Assembly (NCBI RefSeq): GCF_024138165.1
Contig: NZ_CP100000.1
Location: forward strand, 1,178,001-1,242,000
From: Halorussus vallis
GTDB lineage: Archaea > Halobacteriota > Halobacteria > Halobacteriales > Haladaptataceae
Length of the DNA: 64,000 nt
Reading direction: 5' to 3'
Part shown: positions 51,316 to 60,038 of the stretch, piece by piece
Position numbering within the stretch: position 1 is the stretch's first letter
How the letters are laid out: each line of letters opens with the position of its first letter
Position numbers and translations under genes: made by a program
Notes under the pieces: generated by a model
The model's database searches: none
Seen by the model: only the letters and a program-made list of their open reading frames with translations
Told to the model about the DNA's origin: nothing

Positions 51316-51508
51316 TCGAATCGGGTTTCAGTGTGGTTGGTTCGCGAGCGGGATGAGTCTGTCGCGGGTGGCGTCGCTCGGCGAGCGGAGCGGCGGTTGC
51401 GGTGAGTGTAATTCAACTTTACTGCGAGCGAACGCAGTGAGCGAGCAGGCCGAGGAACCCCTGACAGCGCGTCCGAACGAAGTGAGGACCGACGAAAGGG
51501 GTGACGAA
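51316..51508. other. Intergenic sequence between phoU copy 2 and the pstB 3' element
   Basis: The interval carries inverted CG-rich segments (GCGAGCGAACGCAGTGAGCG type, direct echoes of GCGAGCG/CGCTCG) but no gene. A short GAAAGGGG...GGCTTTT piece at 51494-51515 is reminiscent of the structured-repeat ends, but is too short to be sure. Confidence 0.4.
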
Positions 51509-51585
51509 GGCTTTTGGTCCAGCTTTTACCAGCCGAGGACCGCGGCAACGCCGCGGTCCTCGGCGCAGTAAAAGGTGGAGGTCTA
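51509..51585 (-). terminator. Bookended 3' element at the pstB stop codon
   Basis: On the minus strand TAGACCTCCACCTTTTAC starts at the pstB stop codon, then a 15-bp perfect hairpin (51532-51546 with 51550-51564, loop AAC), then GTAAAAGCTGGACCAAAAG. CUUUUAC and GUAAAAG pair outside the hairpin. The bookends match those of phoU copy 1 while the hairpin sequence does not. Confidence 0.6.
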
Positions 51586-52497
51586 TCCGAACTTGCCGGT
51601 GATGTAGTCCTCGACGCGCTGGCTGTTGGGGTTCTCGAATATTTGGTCGGTCTCGCCGTACTCGGCGAGTTCGCCACCGGTGAGGAAGACGGCGGTCTGG
51701 TCGGAGATGCGGGCGGCCTGCTGCATGTTGTGGGTGACGACGACCACGGTGTAGTCCTCGGCGAGGTCCTCGATGAGGTCCTCGATCTTGGCGGTGGCGA
51801 TGGGGTCGAGCGCCGAGGCGGGTTCGTCCATCAGGATGACCTCTGGGTCGACGGCGAGACAGCGGGCGATGCAGAGCCGCTGTTGCTGACCGCCGGACAG
51901 GCCCAGCGCGTTGTCGTCGAGTCGGTCGTCGACCTCGTCCCAGATGGCGGCCTGCTTCAGCGAGCGCTCGACGATCTCGTCTTCCTTCTCCTGGTTCGAC
52001 CGGCCGAGCAGTTTCGCGAGCAGGCCGGTGTCGATGTCGCCGTGCTTGCGCGGCCCGTAGGCGATGTTGTCCCGGATGGACTTCGGGAAGGGGTTGGGCG
52101 CCTGGAACACCATGCCGACCCGCTTGCGAAGTTCGACGAGGTTGACGCCGTCCTGGTAGATCTCGTCGCCGTCGAGTTCGACCGACCCGTCGATGGTGGC
52201 GGCCTTGATGCGGTCGTTCATCCGGTTGAGACACCGCAGGAACGTCGACTTCCCACAGCCCGACGGACCGATGAGCGCGGTGACGCTGTTCTCGGGGATA
52301 TCCATCGATACCGACTTGAGCGCGTGGTCGTTGCCGTAGTAGACGTCGAGGTCCGACACCGACAGCTTCGGCGCGCCCTCGAACTCGTACTGGGTCCACT
52401 CGTCGCGAATCTTCTCCTGGGTTTCCCCGCTGACCGTGGTCCGTTCGTCGGCCTGTTCCTCGCGCCGCTCTCCCGCCTTGAATTCTGCGTTGCTCAT
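51583..52497 (-). CDS. pstB: Phosphate ABC transporter ATP-binding protein
   Basis: The protein has 304 residues. A 50-residue hydrophilic leader precedes the ABC core: Walker [10 protein letters not shown], signature LSGGQQQRL, Walker [14 protein letters not shown] and the H-loop VVTHNMQQ. It powers phosphate import through PstC/PstA. The start overlaps the pstA stop by 4 nt (ATGA). A conserved hairpin element begins at its own stop codon. Confidence 0.98.
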   Translation of the reverse strand: MSNAEFKAGERREEQADERTTVSGETQEKIRDEWTQYEFEGAPKLSVSDLDVYYGNDHALKSVSMDIPENSVTALIGPSGCGKSTFLRCLNRMNDRIKAATIDGSVELDGDEIYQDGVNLVELRKRVGMVFQAPNPFPKSIRDNIAYGPRKHGDIDTGLLAKLLGRSNQEKEDEIVERSLKQAAIWDEVDDRLDDNALGLSGGQQQRLCIARCLAVDPEVILMDEPASALDPIATAKIEDLIEDLAEDYTVVVVTHNMQQAARISDQTAVFLTGGELAEYGETDQIFENPNSQRVEDYITGKFG

Positions 52498-54116
52498 TGT
52501 TGTAGCTTCCTCCGGAAGTATATTCGAGAGACGATGCCGACGGCGTAGAACGACAGCACCACCATCAACAGCACCAGCGCCGTCGCCCAGCCGAACCGGG
52601 GTTCGCTGCTGACGACGCCCGCCGCGATAGCTCCGTAGAGCTTGTAGGGGAGGGCGGGCGGGGCGTTCATCAGCGCCGCGTTCGTGATGAACGGCGGGCT
52701 CGCCGTGAACTGGAACGACCCCAGCACGTCGATGGGCTCCATGGCCTGGAGGGGGCCGCCCATCACGAGGATGAGCGGCGCCGTCTCGCCCGCGATACGG
52801 CCGACGCCCAGGATGACGCCCGTGATGACGCCGGGCATCGCCGCGGGGAGGACGACGCTCTTTATCGTCTCCCACTGGCTCACCCCGAGCGCGGCGCTCG
52901 CGTCGCGGTACTCGTCGGGCACGGTCTTGATGGCCTCCCGACTGGTGATGAGCACCAGCGGCAGGAGCATGAACCCGAGCACCAACTGGCCGGCCAGCAG
53001 CGAGTCGGTGTTGCCCAACCGCGGGATGAGGAACGCGAAGCCGAACAGCCCGTAAACGATGCTCGGCGTACTCCACAGCCCGTTGGTGGCGATCTCGACC
53101 ACGCGGGTGAACGCGCCCTGTTCGGCGTACTCGGTGAGGAACACCGCCGCGCCGACGCCCAGCGGGACCGCAAACAGCACCGCGCCGAACACGACCCAGA
53201 ACGTCCCGACGATGGCGGGCAGGACGCCGTTGATGGTTTCGCTCGACAGCGAGTAGCCGTTCATCGTGAACGGCCAGTAGAACCACACGCCCGGTATCTC
53301 GAAGATGAGGTACTGGTCGAGGACGGGCACGCGGAACCAGAAGGCGGGCTCGCTGAACAGGCCGAACTTGATACCCTGAAGCATGTACCCGGCGCCCTTC
53401 TTGGCGACGAAGAGCACCAGCAACAGCAGGACCCCGAGCATGCCGAAGGCGTTGAGACCGACGAGCATGTACGCGCCGGCCTGTCGGCCGCGGGTGCCGA
53501 ACCCTTCGTGGGCCTTCGCGGCCGCCCACGAGATGATGAGGCCGGCGAACACGGCGAGCGCCGGCACGACGACCGGGGCGGCGAACTCGCCTGAGAGCCC
53601 TTCGGGGTCCCACTCCCACTCGACGGTGATGACGTTGGCCAGCAGCAGCGCGCCGACGGTGATTCCGAGCGCGCCCGCCGGGAGCGTCGACCCGACATCC
53701 TCACGAGTCAGGACGGTCACGGCCACGACGCCGCCGCCGACGAGCAGTCCGCCGACGAGCCACCCGGCCAGGCCGAGGCCGAGCGTCTGCGAGGCGAGGA
53801 GGCCGCCGGTAACGAAACCGATGAGGCCGAACAGAGTCCCCGTGAGGAGCCCGGCCGAGCGGTCGGGCGCGGTTTCTATCGCGCCGGCGCGCGAGGCCGC
53901 GCCGAGCGCGATCACGCCCAGGCCGGCGACCGCCAGTATCACGCCGAACAGGTCGAAGACCGCGACGCCGAACATCGTCCCTTCCACGTCGGTCCACTGG
54001 AACAGCGATGCGAAGCCGAACACGACCGTCAGGATGCCGAGGCCGACGATGCCCGCGGCAACCTTCTCGGCGGCCGACGACTCGTCGGCGACCAGCGTCC
54101 GTTCCTCGTAGCTCAT
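52494..54116 (-). CDS. pstA: Phosphate ABC transporter permease PstA, with N-terminal extension
   Basis: The protein has 540 residues, much longer than the usual 280-300. The last ~300 form the canonical PstA permease with the EAA-type loop [30 protein letters not shown] and [11 protein letters not shown]. The N-terminal ~240 residues add six or more extra hydrophobic segments ([47 protein letters not shown]), an extension seen in some haloarchaeal pst systems. It forms the channel with PstC. Starts and stops overlap pstC and pstB by 4 nt. Confidence 0.94.
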   Translation of the reverse strand: MSYEERTLVADESSAAEKVAAGIVGLGILTVVFGFASLFQWTDVEGTMFGVAVFDLFGVILAVAGLGVIALGAASRAGAIETAPDRSAGLLTGTLFGLIGFVTGGLLASQTLGLGLAGWLVGGLLVGGGVVAVTVLTREDVGSTLPAGALGITVGALLLANVITVEWEWDPEGLSGEFAAPVVVPALAVFAGLIISWAAAKAHEGFGTRGRQAGAYMLVGLNAFGMLGVLLLLVLFVAKKGAGYMLQGIKFGLFSEPAFWFRVPVLDQYLIFEIPGVWFYWPFTMNGYSLSSETINGVLPAIVGTFWVVFGAVLFAVPLGVGAAVFLTEYAEQGAFTRVVEIATNGLWSTPSIVYGLFGFAFLIPRLGNTDSLLAGQLVLGFMLLPLVLITSREAIKTVPDEYRDASAALGVSQWETIKSVVLPAAMPGVITGVILGVGRIAGETAPLILVMGGPLQAMEPIDVLGSFQFTASPPFITNAALMNAPPALPYKLYGAIAAGVVSSEPRFGWATALVLLMVVLSFYAVGIVSRIYFRRKLQQ

Positions 54117-55186
54117 CGTTCACCTCCGAGTTTGCGCTGCATGTGGTCCTCGACGAGTTGCGAGGCGACGCTGAGTCCGAGGACGGTCACGAACAGCACG
54201 ACGCCGGCCGCGAACAGCGCCGCCATCTGGTTGCCGCTGGCGACGCCGTACTGGCTGGCGATGAGGCTGGTCAGCGTCTCGGTGCCCGCGAACACGTCGT
54301 ACAGCGGGTCGGGCAGCACCTGCGAGTGGGGCAGCATCACCGTCACGGCCATCGTCTCGCCGACCGCGCGGCCGACGCCCAGCAGGACGGCGGCCGACAC
54401 GCCCGAGAACGATGCCGGGATGGTGACGCTCTTTACGGTCTGCCAGTCGGTCGCGCCGAGCGCCAGCGACCCGCTCTTCATCGCCTCGGGCACGCTGCCG
54501 ATGGCGTCCTCGGCGACCGACACCACGGTCGGAAGCGCCATCAGGCCGATCATCAGCCCGGCCGCCAACAGGCTCCCGAAGTTGGCCAGGCCGAACTCGT
54601 TCATCATGTAGGTGTTGATGATGACGTAGCCGATGTAACCGTAGACGATGGAGGGGACGCCGGCCATGATCTCGATGCCGGGCTTGACGATTTCCCGGAG
54701 CCATCCGGGTGCGATTTCGCTGATGAACAGCGCGCCCGCGACCCCCAGCGGCGCGGCGATGCTCATCGCGAGTATCGTGGTCACGAGCGTCCCCCACATC
54801 ATCGGCACCAGCGAGTACACCTCTTCGCTCGTACTCCACAGCGGCTGTTGGACGCGCGTCACGATGTCCAGGCCCATCAGTTCGAACGCCGGGATCGACC
54901 GGACGAGGAGGTAGACGGTGATGAGACCGAGGATGACGACCGTCGACGCCGTCATCAGGAACATCAGCAGTTTCGCGGTGTTGGCCTGGTGGGCGACCCA
55001 CCCGTACGCGGTCACCACGAGGAACGCGAGTATCGGGAAGACGGTCAGGTCCGCGGCGAACAGGAACGCGAACAGCGCCGCCACCACCGACACGAGCGCC
55101 ACGGCGTCGACGAACTGCGCGCCCCGGTCCATGTCCTCGACGGTCGCGCGGGCCGACCGCATCTGCGCGTCGATGCTTCCGATCAT
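54113..55186 (-). CDS. pstC: Phosphate ABC transporter permease PstC
   Basis: The protein has 357 residues and six or more membrane segments. The family motif region GSVPEAMKSGSLALGATDWQTVKSVTIPASFSGVSAAVLLGVGRAVGETMAV contains the EAA loop that contacts PstB. It pairs with PstA. It overlaps pstS and pstA by 4 nt each (ATGA), so all four pst genes are one transcript. Confidence 0.97.
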   Translation of the reverse strand: MIGSIDAQMRSARATVEDMDRGAQFVDAVALVSVVAALFAFLFAADLTVFPILAFLVVTAYGWVAHQANTAKLLMFLMTASTVVILGLITVYLLVRSIPAFELMGLDIVTRVQQPLWSTSEEVYSLVPMMWGTLVTTILAMSIAAPLGVAGALFISEIAPGWLREIVKPGIEIMAGVPSIVYGYIGYVIINTYMMNEFGLANFGSLLAAGLMIGLMALPTVVSVAEDAIGSVPEAMKSGSLALGATDWQTVKSVTIPASFSGVSAAVLLGVGRAVGETMAVTVMLPHSQVLPDPLYDVFAGTETLTSLIASQYGVASGNQMAALFAAGVVLFVTVLGLSVASQLVEDHMQRKLGGER

Positions 55187-56289
55187 TGGGTGTCCGGGAG
55201 TTTCCCTAACTCCTCCTTGCGGCGCGCCTTGGTGAGGGTGGCGTAGCCCGCCGACTTGACGTAGTTCTCCTGGCCGAACTCGCTGATAATCATCCGGAGG
55301 AAGGCGGCCTCCTTCTTCGAGGTGCCGTCGTAAGTGTAACAGTGGAGGTCCCGCGACAGCGGGTAGCCCTTCTCCGCGAGGTTCTTGCCGGGTTCGTACA
55401 CCTTCCCGTTGAACTCCAGTTTGATGGCGGGCGTCTCGCTCGTGACGAACGCGAGGGCCATGTAGGCGATGGCGTTGTTGGACTTGCTGACCAGCGTCTT
55501 GACCTGCTGGTTCTGGCCCTTCCGGACGTCGACGCCCGGCATCTTCGCGTTCGCGTCGCCGAGCATGTGGAGCCGGAAGGCGGTGTCAGTGCCCGAGCCT
55601 TCGGCCCGGCCGACCGCCTGAATCTCCTTGTCCTCGCCGTTGTACGACGGAATCGCCGACCAGTTCTTGATCTTGCCCGTGTAGATCTTCCGGACCTGCT
55701 CGGCGGTCAGCTTCTTGACGCCCGCCTCGTAAATCTCCTTACTGACGACGATGGGCTGGGCGTCGACGCCCACGACGTGGTTCGTGAACTTGTTCAGTTC
55801 CTCCTTGCTCAGTTCGGGGAGTTCTGCCTTGACGGGTGCGCTGGCGTTGCCGATGTCGAGCAGGCCCTTCTTGAGCTTCTCCAAACCGGTGCCCGAGTGG
55901 CTGAGTTTCACCGTGATGTTGAACGGCGGCGACGCCCCCGACCCGTCGAAACCGTAGAGGCCGGCCCAGTAGTTCGCCAGCCGTTTGTCGGTCTGGATGC
56001 CGTAGTTGCTCGGTCCCCAGTACTCCTCGTCGGAGGGTTTGGGGTTCGAGTTCCACACCGACGCCGCGGTGCTCGTTATCGGATACACCGTCGAGGAACC
56101 GCCGGACGACAGAGGACTGCTCCCCGACCCTCCGGAGCTTCCCGACCGTGTCGTTCCCCCGGAATCCGTGGACTCCCCACCTCCGCCGGGAGGAGTTGAA
56201 CTGGTACTCACGCAGCCAGCCAGCGATGCCACGGCGGTGCTCCCTCCGAGGAGAACTGTTCTACGGCTTAGAGAGGGATGGTCCCGCAT
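55183..56289 (-). CDS. pstS: Phosphate-binding protein PstS (Tat lipoprotein)
   Basis: The protein has 368 residues. SLSRRTVLLGGSTAVASLAGC is a twin-arginine signal with a lipobox. A Gly/Ser-rich spacer (28-60) precedes the periplasmic-binding fold, with STVYPITSTAASVW (phosphate-site Ser/Thr residues), YIGKIKNW-like (KIYTGKIKNWSAIP) and GRAEGSGTDTAFR. It captures phosphate outside the cell for PstCAB. It is the first gene of the pst operon and follows an AGTAAATA-type TATA (56313-56320) 29 nt upstream. Confidence 0.96.
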   Translation of the reverse strand: MRDHPSLSRRTVLLGGSTAVASLAGCVSTSSTPPGGGGESTDSGGTTRSGSSGGSGSSPLSSGGSSTVYPITSTAASVWNSNPKPSDEEYWGPSNYGIQTDKRLANYWAGLYGFDGSGASPPFNITVKLSHSGTGLEKLKKGLLDIGNASAPVKAELPELSKEELNKFTNHVVGVDAQPIVVSKEIYEAGVKKLTAEQVRKIYTGKIKNWSAIPSYNGEDKEIQAVGRAEGSGTDTAFRLHMLGDANAKMPGVDVRKGQNQQVKTLVSKSNNAIAYMALAFVTSETPAIKLEFNGKVYEPGKNLAEKGYPLSRDLHCYTYDGTSKKEAAFLRMIISEFGQENYVKSAGYATLTKARRKEELGKLPDTQ

Positions 56290-56558
56290 TGGGAGTGATT
56301 TGCCGAAGACGAAGTAAATACCCTACTATGATTTCTATATAGATGTATTTATGCGTCTGTACTAGCCGCGTGGCAGTTTCTCATTCGACTCCGAACCGGC
56401 CCGATTCGCCGGGGAAACCGGTTCCACGCTGATTCATTTCTTGCGAAGACTCCGACGTTCTCGCGGCCGGTCATAAATTTCCGGCGTCCGACGGCGAATT
56501 AGAGCGGACGTATATAGACTTGAATAGATTTATTGTGGAGTGGCAATCACCTCCATAC
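56290..56558. promoter_or_regulatory. Divergent regulatory region of pst operon and AbrB-PhoU gene
   Basis: The region holds the pstS TATA (56313-56320, minus) and an AT-rich TATA-like ATTTATT at about 56525-56531 for the plus gene. TATATAGA occurs at 56336-56343 and again at 56511-56518, one near each promoter, so it may be an operator for a phosphate regulator. Assigning a Pho-box is inference. Confidence 0.55.
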
Positions 56559-57557
56559 ATGGAGACCCGAAAGGTGCAGGTCACCGGCGGTTCGACGTTC
56601 ACGGTTTCGATTCCGAAGGGTTGGGCGACCGAGAACGGCATCGAGGCTGGCAACCGAGTCGAGTTCCACCCCGAGGGCGACTCGCTCCTCCTGTCGCCTC
56701 GGGCGACCGAAGACACCGTCGAAGGCTCCGTGGAGATCACCGACCTCGAAGGACCGGAACTCACCCGAACGGTGTTCACGCTCTACGTCAGCGGGTTCGA
56801 CGTCATCAACCTCGAAGCGACGCGGGTGACCCCCGACCAGCGCCGGACGGTCCGGGACGCCACCCAGGGCCTGGTTGGCCTCGAAGTCATCGAGGAGACC
56901 AGCGACAGGGTGGTGCTCCAGGACCTGCTCGACTCCTCGGAACTGTCGATTCACAACGCCATCACCCGGATGCGACTCGTCGCCGTGACGATGCTCGACG
57001 ACGCGGTGACCGCGATAACCGACGACGACACCGACCTCGCCACCGACGTCATCGAGCGCGACGACGACGTCGACCGCCTCTGGTTCATGATCTCGCGGGT
57101 GTTCCGCTCGGCGCTCCGCAATCCCAGCACCGCCGCCGACATCGGCCTGCCCCGCGAGACGTGTTTCGACTACCACTCCAGCGCCCGACAGCTCGAACGC
57201 ATCGCCGACCACGCCTCGAAGATCGGACGGCTCACGCTCGAACTGGACGACGTGCCCGAGGACGTCGCCGACGCGCTCGCCGAACTCCACGACGAGGCGT
57301 CGGCCATCGTGGAGATGGCGATGGACGCCCTGCTGGAGGACGACGGCACCGAGGCGACCGAACTCGCCAACGAGGCCCGCGAGCGCGTCCGGAACATCGA
57401 CCGGTACACCCGGAAAGTCGACGACCGCATCCGCGAGATGGACGCCCAGCGCGCCCAGAACCTGAGCCTCATCGTCGACTCGCTCTCCCGGAGCGCCGAC
57501 TACGGCGGCAACATCGCCGAAACTGCACTTCAGAAGGCCGCACCTCGACCGGAGTAA
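56559..57557 (+). CDS. AbrB-PhoU phosphate uptake regulator
   Basis: The protein has 332 residues from ATG 56559. The first 45 residues (METRKVQVTGGSTFTVSIPKGWATENGIEAGNRVEFHPEG) form an AbrB/SpoVT DNA-binding domain. The rest is a double PhoU domain (RMRLVAVTMLDDAVTAI, YHSSARQLERIADHASKIGRL, VDDRIREMDAQRAQNLSLIVDSLSRSADYGGNIAE). This couples a DNA-binding fold to phosphate sensing, so it is likely the transcription regulator of the divergent pst operon. A TTG at 56520 (LNRFIVEWQ) is an alternative start with a less suited TATA. Confidence 0.92.
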   Translation: METRKVQVTGGSTFTVSIPKGWATENGIEAGNRVEFHPEGDSLLLSPRATEDTVEGSVEITDLEGPELTRTVFTLYVSGFDVINLEATRVTPDQRRTVRDATQGLVGLEVIEETSDRVVLQDLLDSSELSIHNAITRMRLVAVTMLDDAVTAITDDDTDLATDVIERDDDVDRLWFMISRVFRSALRNPSTAADIGLPRETCFDYHSSARQLERIADHASKIGRLTLELDDVPEDVADALAELHDEASAIVEMAMDALLEDDGTEATELANEARERVRNIDRYTRKVDDRIREMDAQRAQNLSLIVDSLSRSADYGGNIAETALQKAAPRPE

Positions 57558-57620
57558 GAGAAATCGCCGGGCGTTCCGCCCGACCTATCGCGCTCTTTTC
57601 GCGCTGTCCTGTCCCTACGT

Positions 57621-58763
57621 TCAGAGTTCGCCGAGCTTCCGCAGGAGTTGGCCCTCGTACTCGCGGTCGCTCTGAACGCCTTTGAGTTCGAGGACGTTGC
57701 GTTCGAGTTTGTCGCGCGCGACGCTGAACGCCTGCTCGGCGCCGTACCCCTCACCGGTGCCGGCGACCTGCCCGCGGTTCGTCCGGAGGCGGATCTTACA
57801 CTGGACCAGCGGCGTCCCGCGGAGCTTCTCCTTGTGCTCGTGGAAGCGCACGTGGGCGTGGCGCACGCGCATGTCCTGGTACTTCTCCGAGATCTCCTCG
57901 ATGCTCGCGCGGATATCCTCGCGGCCGATGGTGTCGAGGAGGCTGACGTTGGTCACCTGGACGTCCATCACGTCCTCCTCGGTGTACGACAGCGCCCGGA
58001 GCACGTCGGTCTTGGTGACGACGCCGCCCACGACGCGGTCGTCGTCCTCGGGCGTGACGATGAGGCCGGCGTAGTCCTTCTCGAACATCTTCTCGACCGC
58101 CTCCTCGACCGTGTTGCCGAGCGAGATGGTTTCGGCGGGACTCGACATCACGTCGTACACCGGCAGGTCGAGCATCCGCTCGCCCTCGCCCGAGCGGTCG
58201 CCCCGGGTCGCCTTCTGCATGTTCCGGGTCGCGAAGTCCACCACGTCCTGGGTCGTGACGACGCCGGTGAGGAAGCCGTCGTCGTCGACGACCGGGAGCC
58301 GCGAGATGCCGTGTTCGCGCAGGAGGTTGATGGCCTGCCCGAGCGTGGCGTCCTCCGGGATGGAGATGGGGTCCTCCGAGAAAATGTCCTGGACGGTGAT
58401 GGAGTCCAGATTCTCGAGGACGGCTTCGAGGATGAGGTCCTCGTCGACGATGCCCCACAGCTTGTCGGATTCGAACACCGGCGCGACCTTCGTGCCGCCC
58501 TCGACCAGCGCCCGGGCCACGTCCCGGACGTCGTCGGTCCGTTCGACCTTCGGCGCGGGTTTGGTCAGGGTTTCGACCTTCGTGTGGTCCTCGATGTGCG
58601 AGCGGAGCAGTTGCTTCTGAGTAATGACACCCTCGTAGGACCCCGCTCGCGTCACGATGAGTCCCTTCGGGTTCTCCTCCTCGAAGACCGCGCGAGCCTT
58701 TCCGACGTTCGACTCGGCTTCGAGTTCGATGTAATCCGTAGTTGCGATCTCGGAGATGTCCAT
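57621..58763 (-). CDS. CBS-domain protein with C-terminal HPF-like domain
   Basis: The protein has 380 residues from ATG 58763 (MDISEIATTDY). Four CBS motifs in two Bateman pairs are visible (VGKARAVFEEENPKGLIV, VRDVARALVEGGTKVAPVF, LGQAINLLREHGISRLPVV, VEEAVEKMFEKDYAGLIV). The last ~100 residues (IRASIEEISEKYQDMRVRHAHVRFHEHKEKL...KIRLRTNRGQVAGTGEGYGAEQAFSVARDKLERNV) look like the ribosome hibernation factor (HPF/RaiA) fold. Such a fusion could let adenine nucleotides sensed by CBS control ribosome silencing. That role is inference from domain families. Confidence 0.87.
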   Translation of the reverse strand: MDISEIATTDYIELEAESNVGKARAVFEEENPKGLIVTRAGSYEGVITQKQLLRSHIEDHTKVETLTKPAPKVERTDDVRDVARALVEGGTKVAPVFESDKLWGIVDEDLILEAVLENLDSITVQDIFSEDPISIPEDATLGQAINLLREHGISRLPVVDDDGFLTGVVTTQDVVDFATRNMQKATRGDRSGEGERMLDLPVYDVMSSPAETISLGNTVEEAVEKMFEKDYAGLIVTPEDDDRVVGGVVTKTDVLRALSYTEEDVMDVQVTNVSLLDTIGREDIRASIEEISEKYQDMRVRHAHVRFHEHKEKLRGTPLVQCKIRLRTNRGQVAGTGEGYGAEQAFSVARDKLERNVLELKGVQSDREYEGQLLRKLGEL

Positions 58764-58870
58764 CGTCGTTCGAAATGACACGGGCGACGCTCTTGAAACT
58801 TACCGCGCCGGAACGGGCGATTGGGCGTCCGAGGCGGGGACTTTTGACATCGCCGACCGTAGAACGCGAG

Positions 58871-59206
58871 GTGATACCGGACATCGGCGCCGTTTTCGGG
58901 GCGTACACCTACCTTGCGACCGAAGTATTGTGGGGTTCGATAGCGGTAGGACTCCTCTATCGTGCCCGGGCGTTCGCGGTGGCGGCCCGTACCGTCGCGA
59001 TACTCTACCCCGTCGCGTACGTCTGGGACTGGTACACGCTCCATATCGGCGTGTTTGCCATTCCGTTACGGACCGGCGTGGAGTTTCTGGGTATCCCAAT
59101 CGAGGAACATATCTTCATAGTTGTAGTTCCGGCGCTCGTCCTCGGTATCCACGAGAATCTCCGTCTGACCGACCTTCGGGGTGATTCGGCCGAAAACTCG
59201 GCCTAA
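58871..59206 (+). CDS. Half-size lycopene-cyclase-like membrane protein
   Basis: The protein has 111 residues from GTG 58871; three membrane segments are predicted. YVWDWYTLHIGVFAIPL and the later LGIPIEEHIFIVVVPALVLGIHENL match one repeat of the lycopene beta-cyclase (CrtYc/CrtYd) domain (TIGR03462-like), including the conserved PIEE. Haloarchaeal lycopene cyclases carry two such repeats in one chain, so this protein is either a paralogous single repeat that must dimerise or a truncated gene. No other carotenoid gene is nearby. An ACTTTTGAC box at about 58839 is near 28 nt upstream. Confidence 0.72.
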   Translation: MIPDIGAVFGAYTYLATEVLWGSIAVGLLYRARAFAVAARTVAILYPVAYVWDWYTLHIGVFAIPLRTGVEFLGIPIEEHIFIVVVPALVLGIHENLRLTDLRGDSAENSA

Positions 59207-59366
59207 GGAGGGGCTAACGCCAGACGGCGCGGGGTTGTCCCGCTCGCGGAACGGAGCGAAACGGTAAGTAAGGGGTAGTTTCCGGGGGGTAAACGGTGAA
59301 TAACAAAGGCTAATCCCGGCGATGTGTCTAATCCATGCTGGGTTACGAGCAAGGGGTGGCACTTTA
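59207..59366. other. Intergenic region before the DUF7344-like gene
   Basis: This 160-nt region contains several G-runs and AGTAAGGGG/GGGGTAAACGG-like stretches but nothing I can name. No TATA at the usual distance is obvious for the 59367 start. Confidence 0.35.
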
Positions 59367-60035
59367 ATGAGCGCCATTGGTGATTCATCGGGTGCCGGAA
59401 GCAGTGATTCCGACGAAACTACCGGACAACAGGGCAACACTGTTGCGACGAAACAGGTCGCCGACGTCACCGACGCCGAGTCGGAAACCGAGGAAGTCGC
59501 CGACCTCTCGCGCGACCTCGTGTTCGACGTCCTGAAGAACCGGCGCCGGCGCTACGCCCTCCACTACCTCCGACGAGCAGAAGAGACGGTCCAACTATCC
59601 GAACTCGCAGAACAGGTCGCGGCGTGGGAGAACGACACCACGATCGACGCCATCTCCGCGGCCGAGCGCAAGCGCGTCTACACCGCGCTCTACCAGTCGC
59701 ACCTCCCGAAACTCGACGACGCTGGCATCGTCGACTACAACCAGAACCGCGGTATCGTCGAACTCTCCGGCGCGGCCGAGCAGCTCGATGTCTACCTCGA
59801 CCTCGACGCCAAGCCCGACATCGCCTGGAGTAACTGGTATCTCGGTCTCGCGGTGGGCGGCATCGGCCTGCTCTCGGCCGCGTGGCTCGGGCTTCCGCCC
59901 GCCGCGCTGATGGGCGACGTACTCGTCGCGGCCCTCATCGTCGTCGCCTACGCGGCGGTGGCGGTCGCGCACACGTACTACTCGCGCCATGCGTCCACGT
60001 CGGCCGAGGCGCCGCCGGAGATTCAGGAGTCCTGA
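59367..60035 (+). CDS. DUF7344-type winged-helix membrane-linked regulator
   Basis: The protein has 222 residues. An acidic leader is followed by LSRDLVFDVLKNRRRRYALHYLRRAEETVQLSELAEQVAAWEND... AERKRVYTALYQSHLPKLDDAGIVDYNQNRGIVEL, the haloarchaeal winged-helix family often called DUF7344. Two C-terminal membrane segments (WYLGLAVGGIGLLSAAWLGL and VLVAALIVVAYAAVAVAHTY) tether it. Such proteins are predicted one-component regulators. It is 3 nt from the next gene, so they share a transcript. Confidence 0.85.
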   Translation: MSAIGDSSGAGSSDSDETTGQQGNTVATKQVADVTDAESETEEVADLSRDLVFDVLKNRRRRYALHYLRRAEETVQLSELAEQVAAWENDTTIDAISAAERKRVYTALYQSHLPKLDDAGIVDYNQNRGIVELSGAAEQLDVYLDLDAKPDIAWSNWYLGLAVGGIGLLSAAWLGLPPAALMGDVLVAALIVVAYAAVAVAHTYYSRHASTSAEAPPEIQES

Positions 60036-60038
60036 CGG

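Noticed and set aside
51494-51515. Possible third copy of the structured-repeat ends
   Set aside because: Only GAAAGGGG and GGCTTTT agree, with a 7-nt spacer, and the diagnostic GGGACT and stem body are absent.
59207-59366. G-rich segment resembling rRNA-like sequence
   Set aside because: A few short strings look rRNA-like, but no structure or length supports an rRNA fragment.
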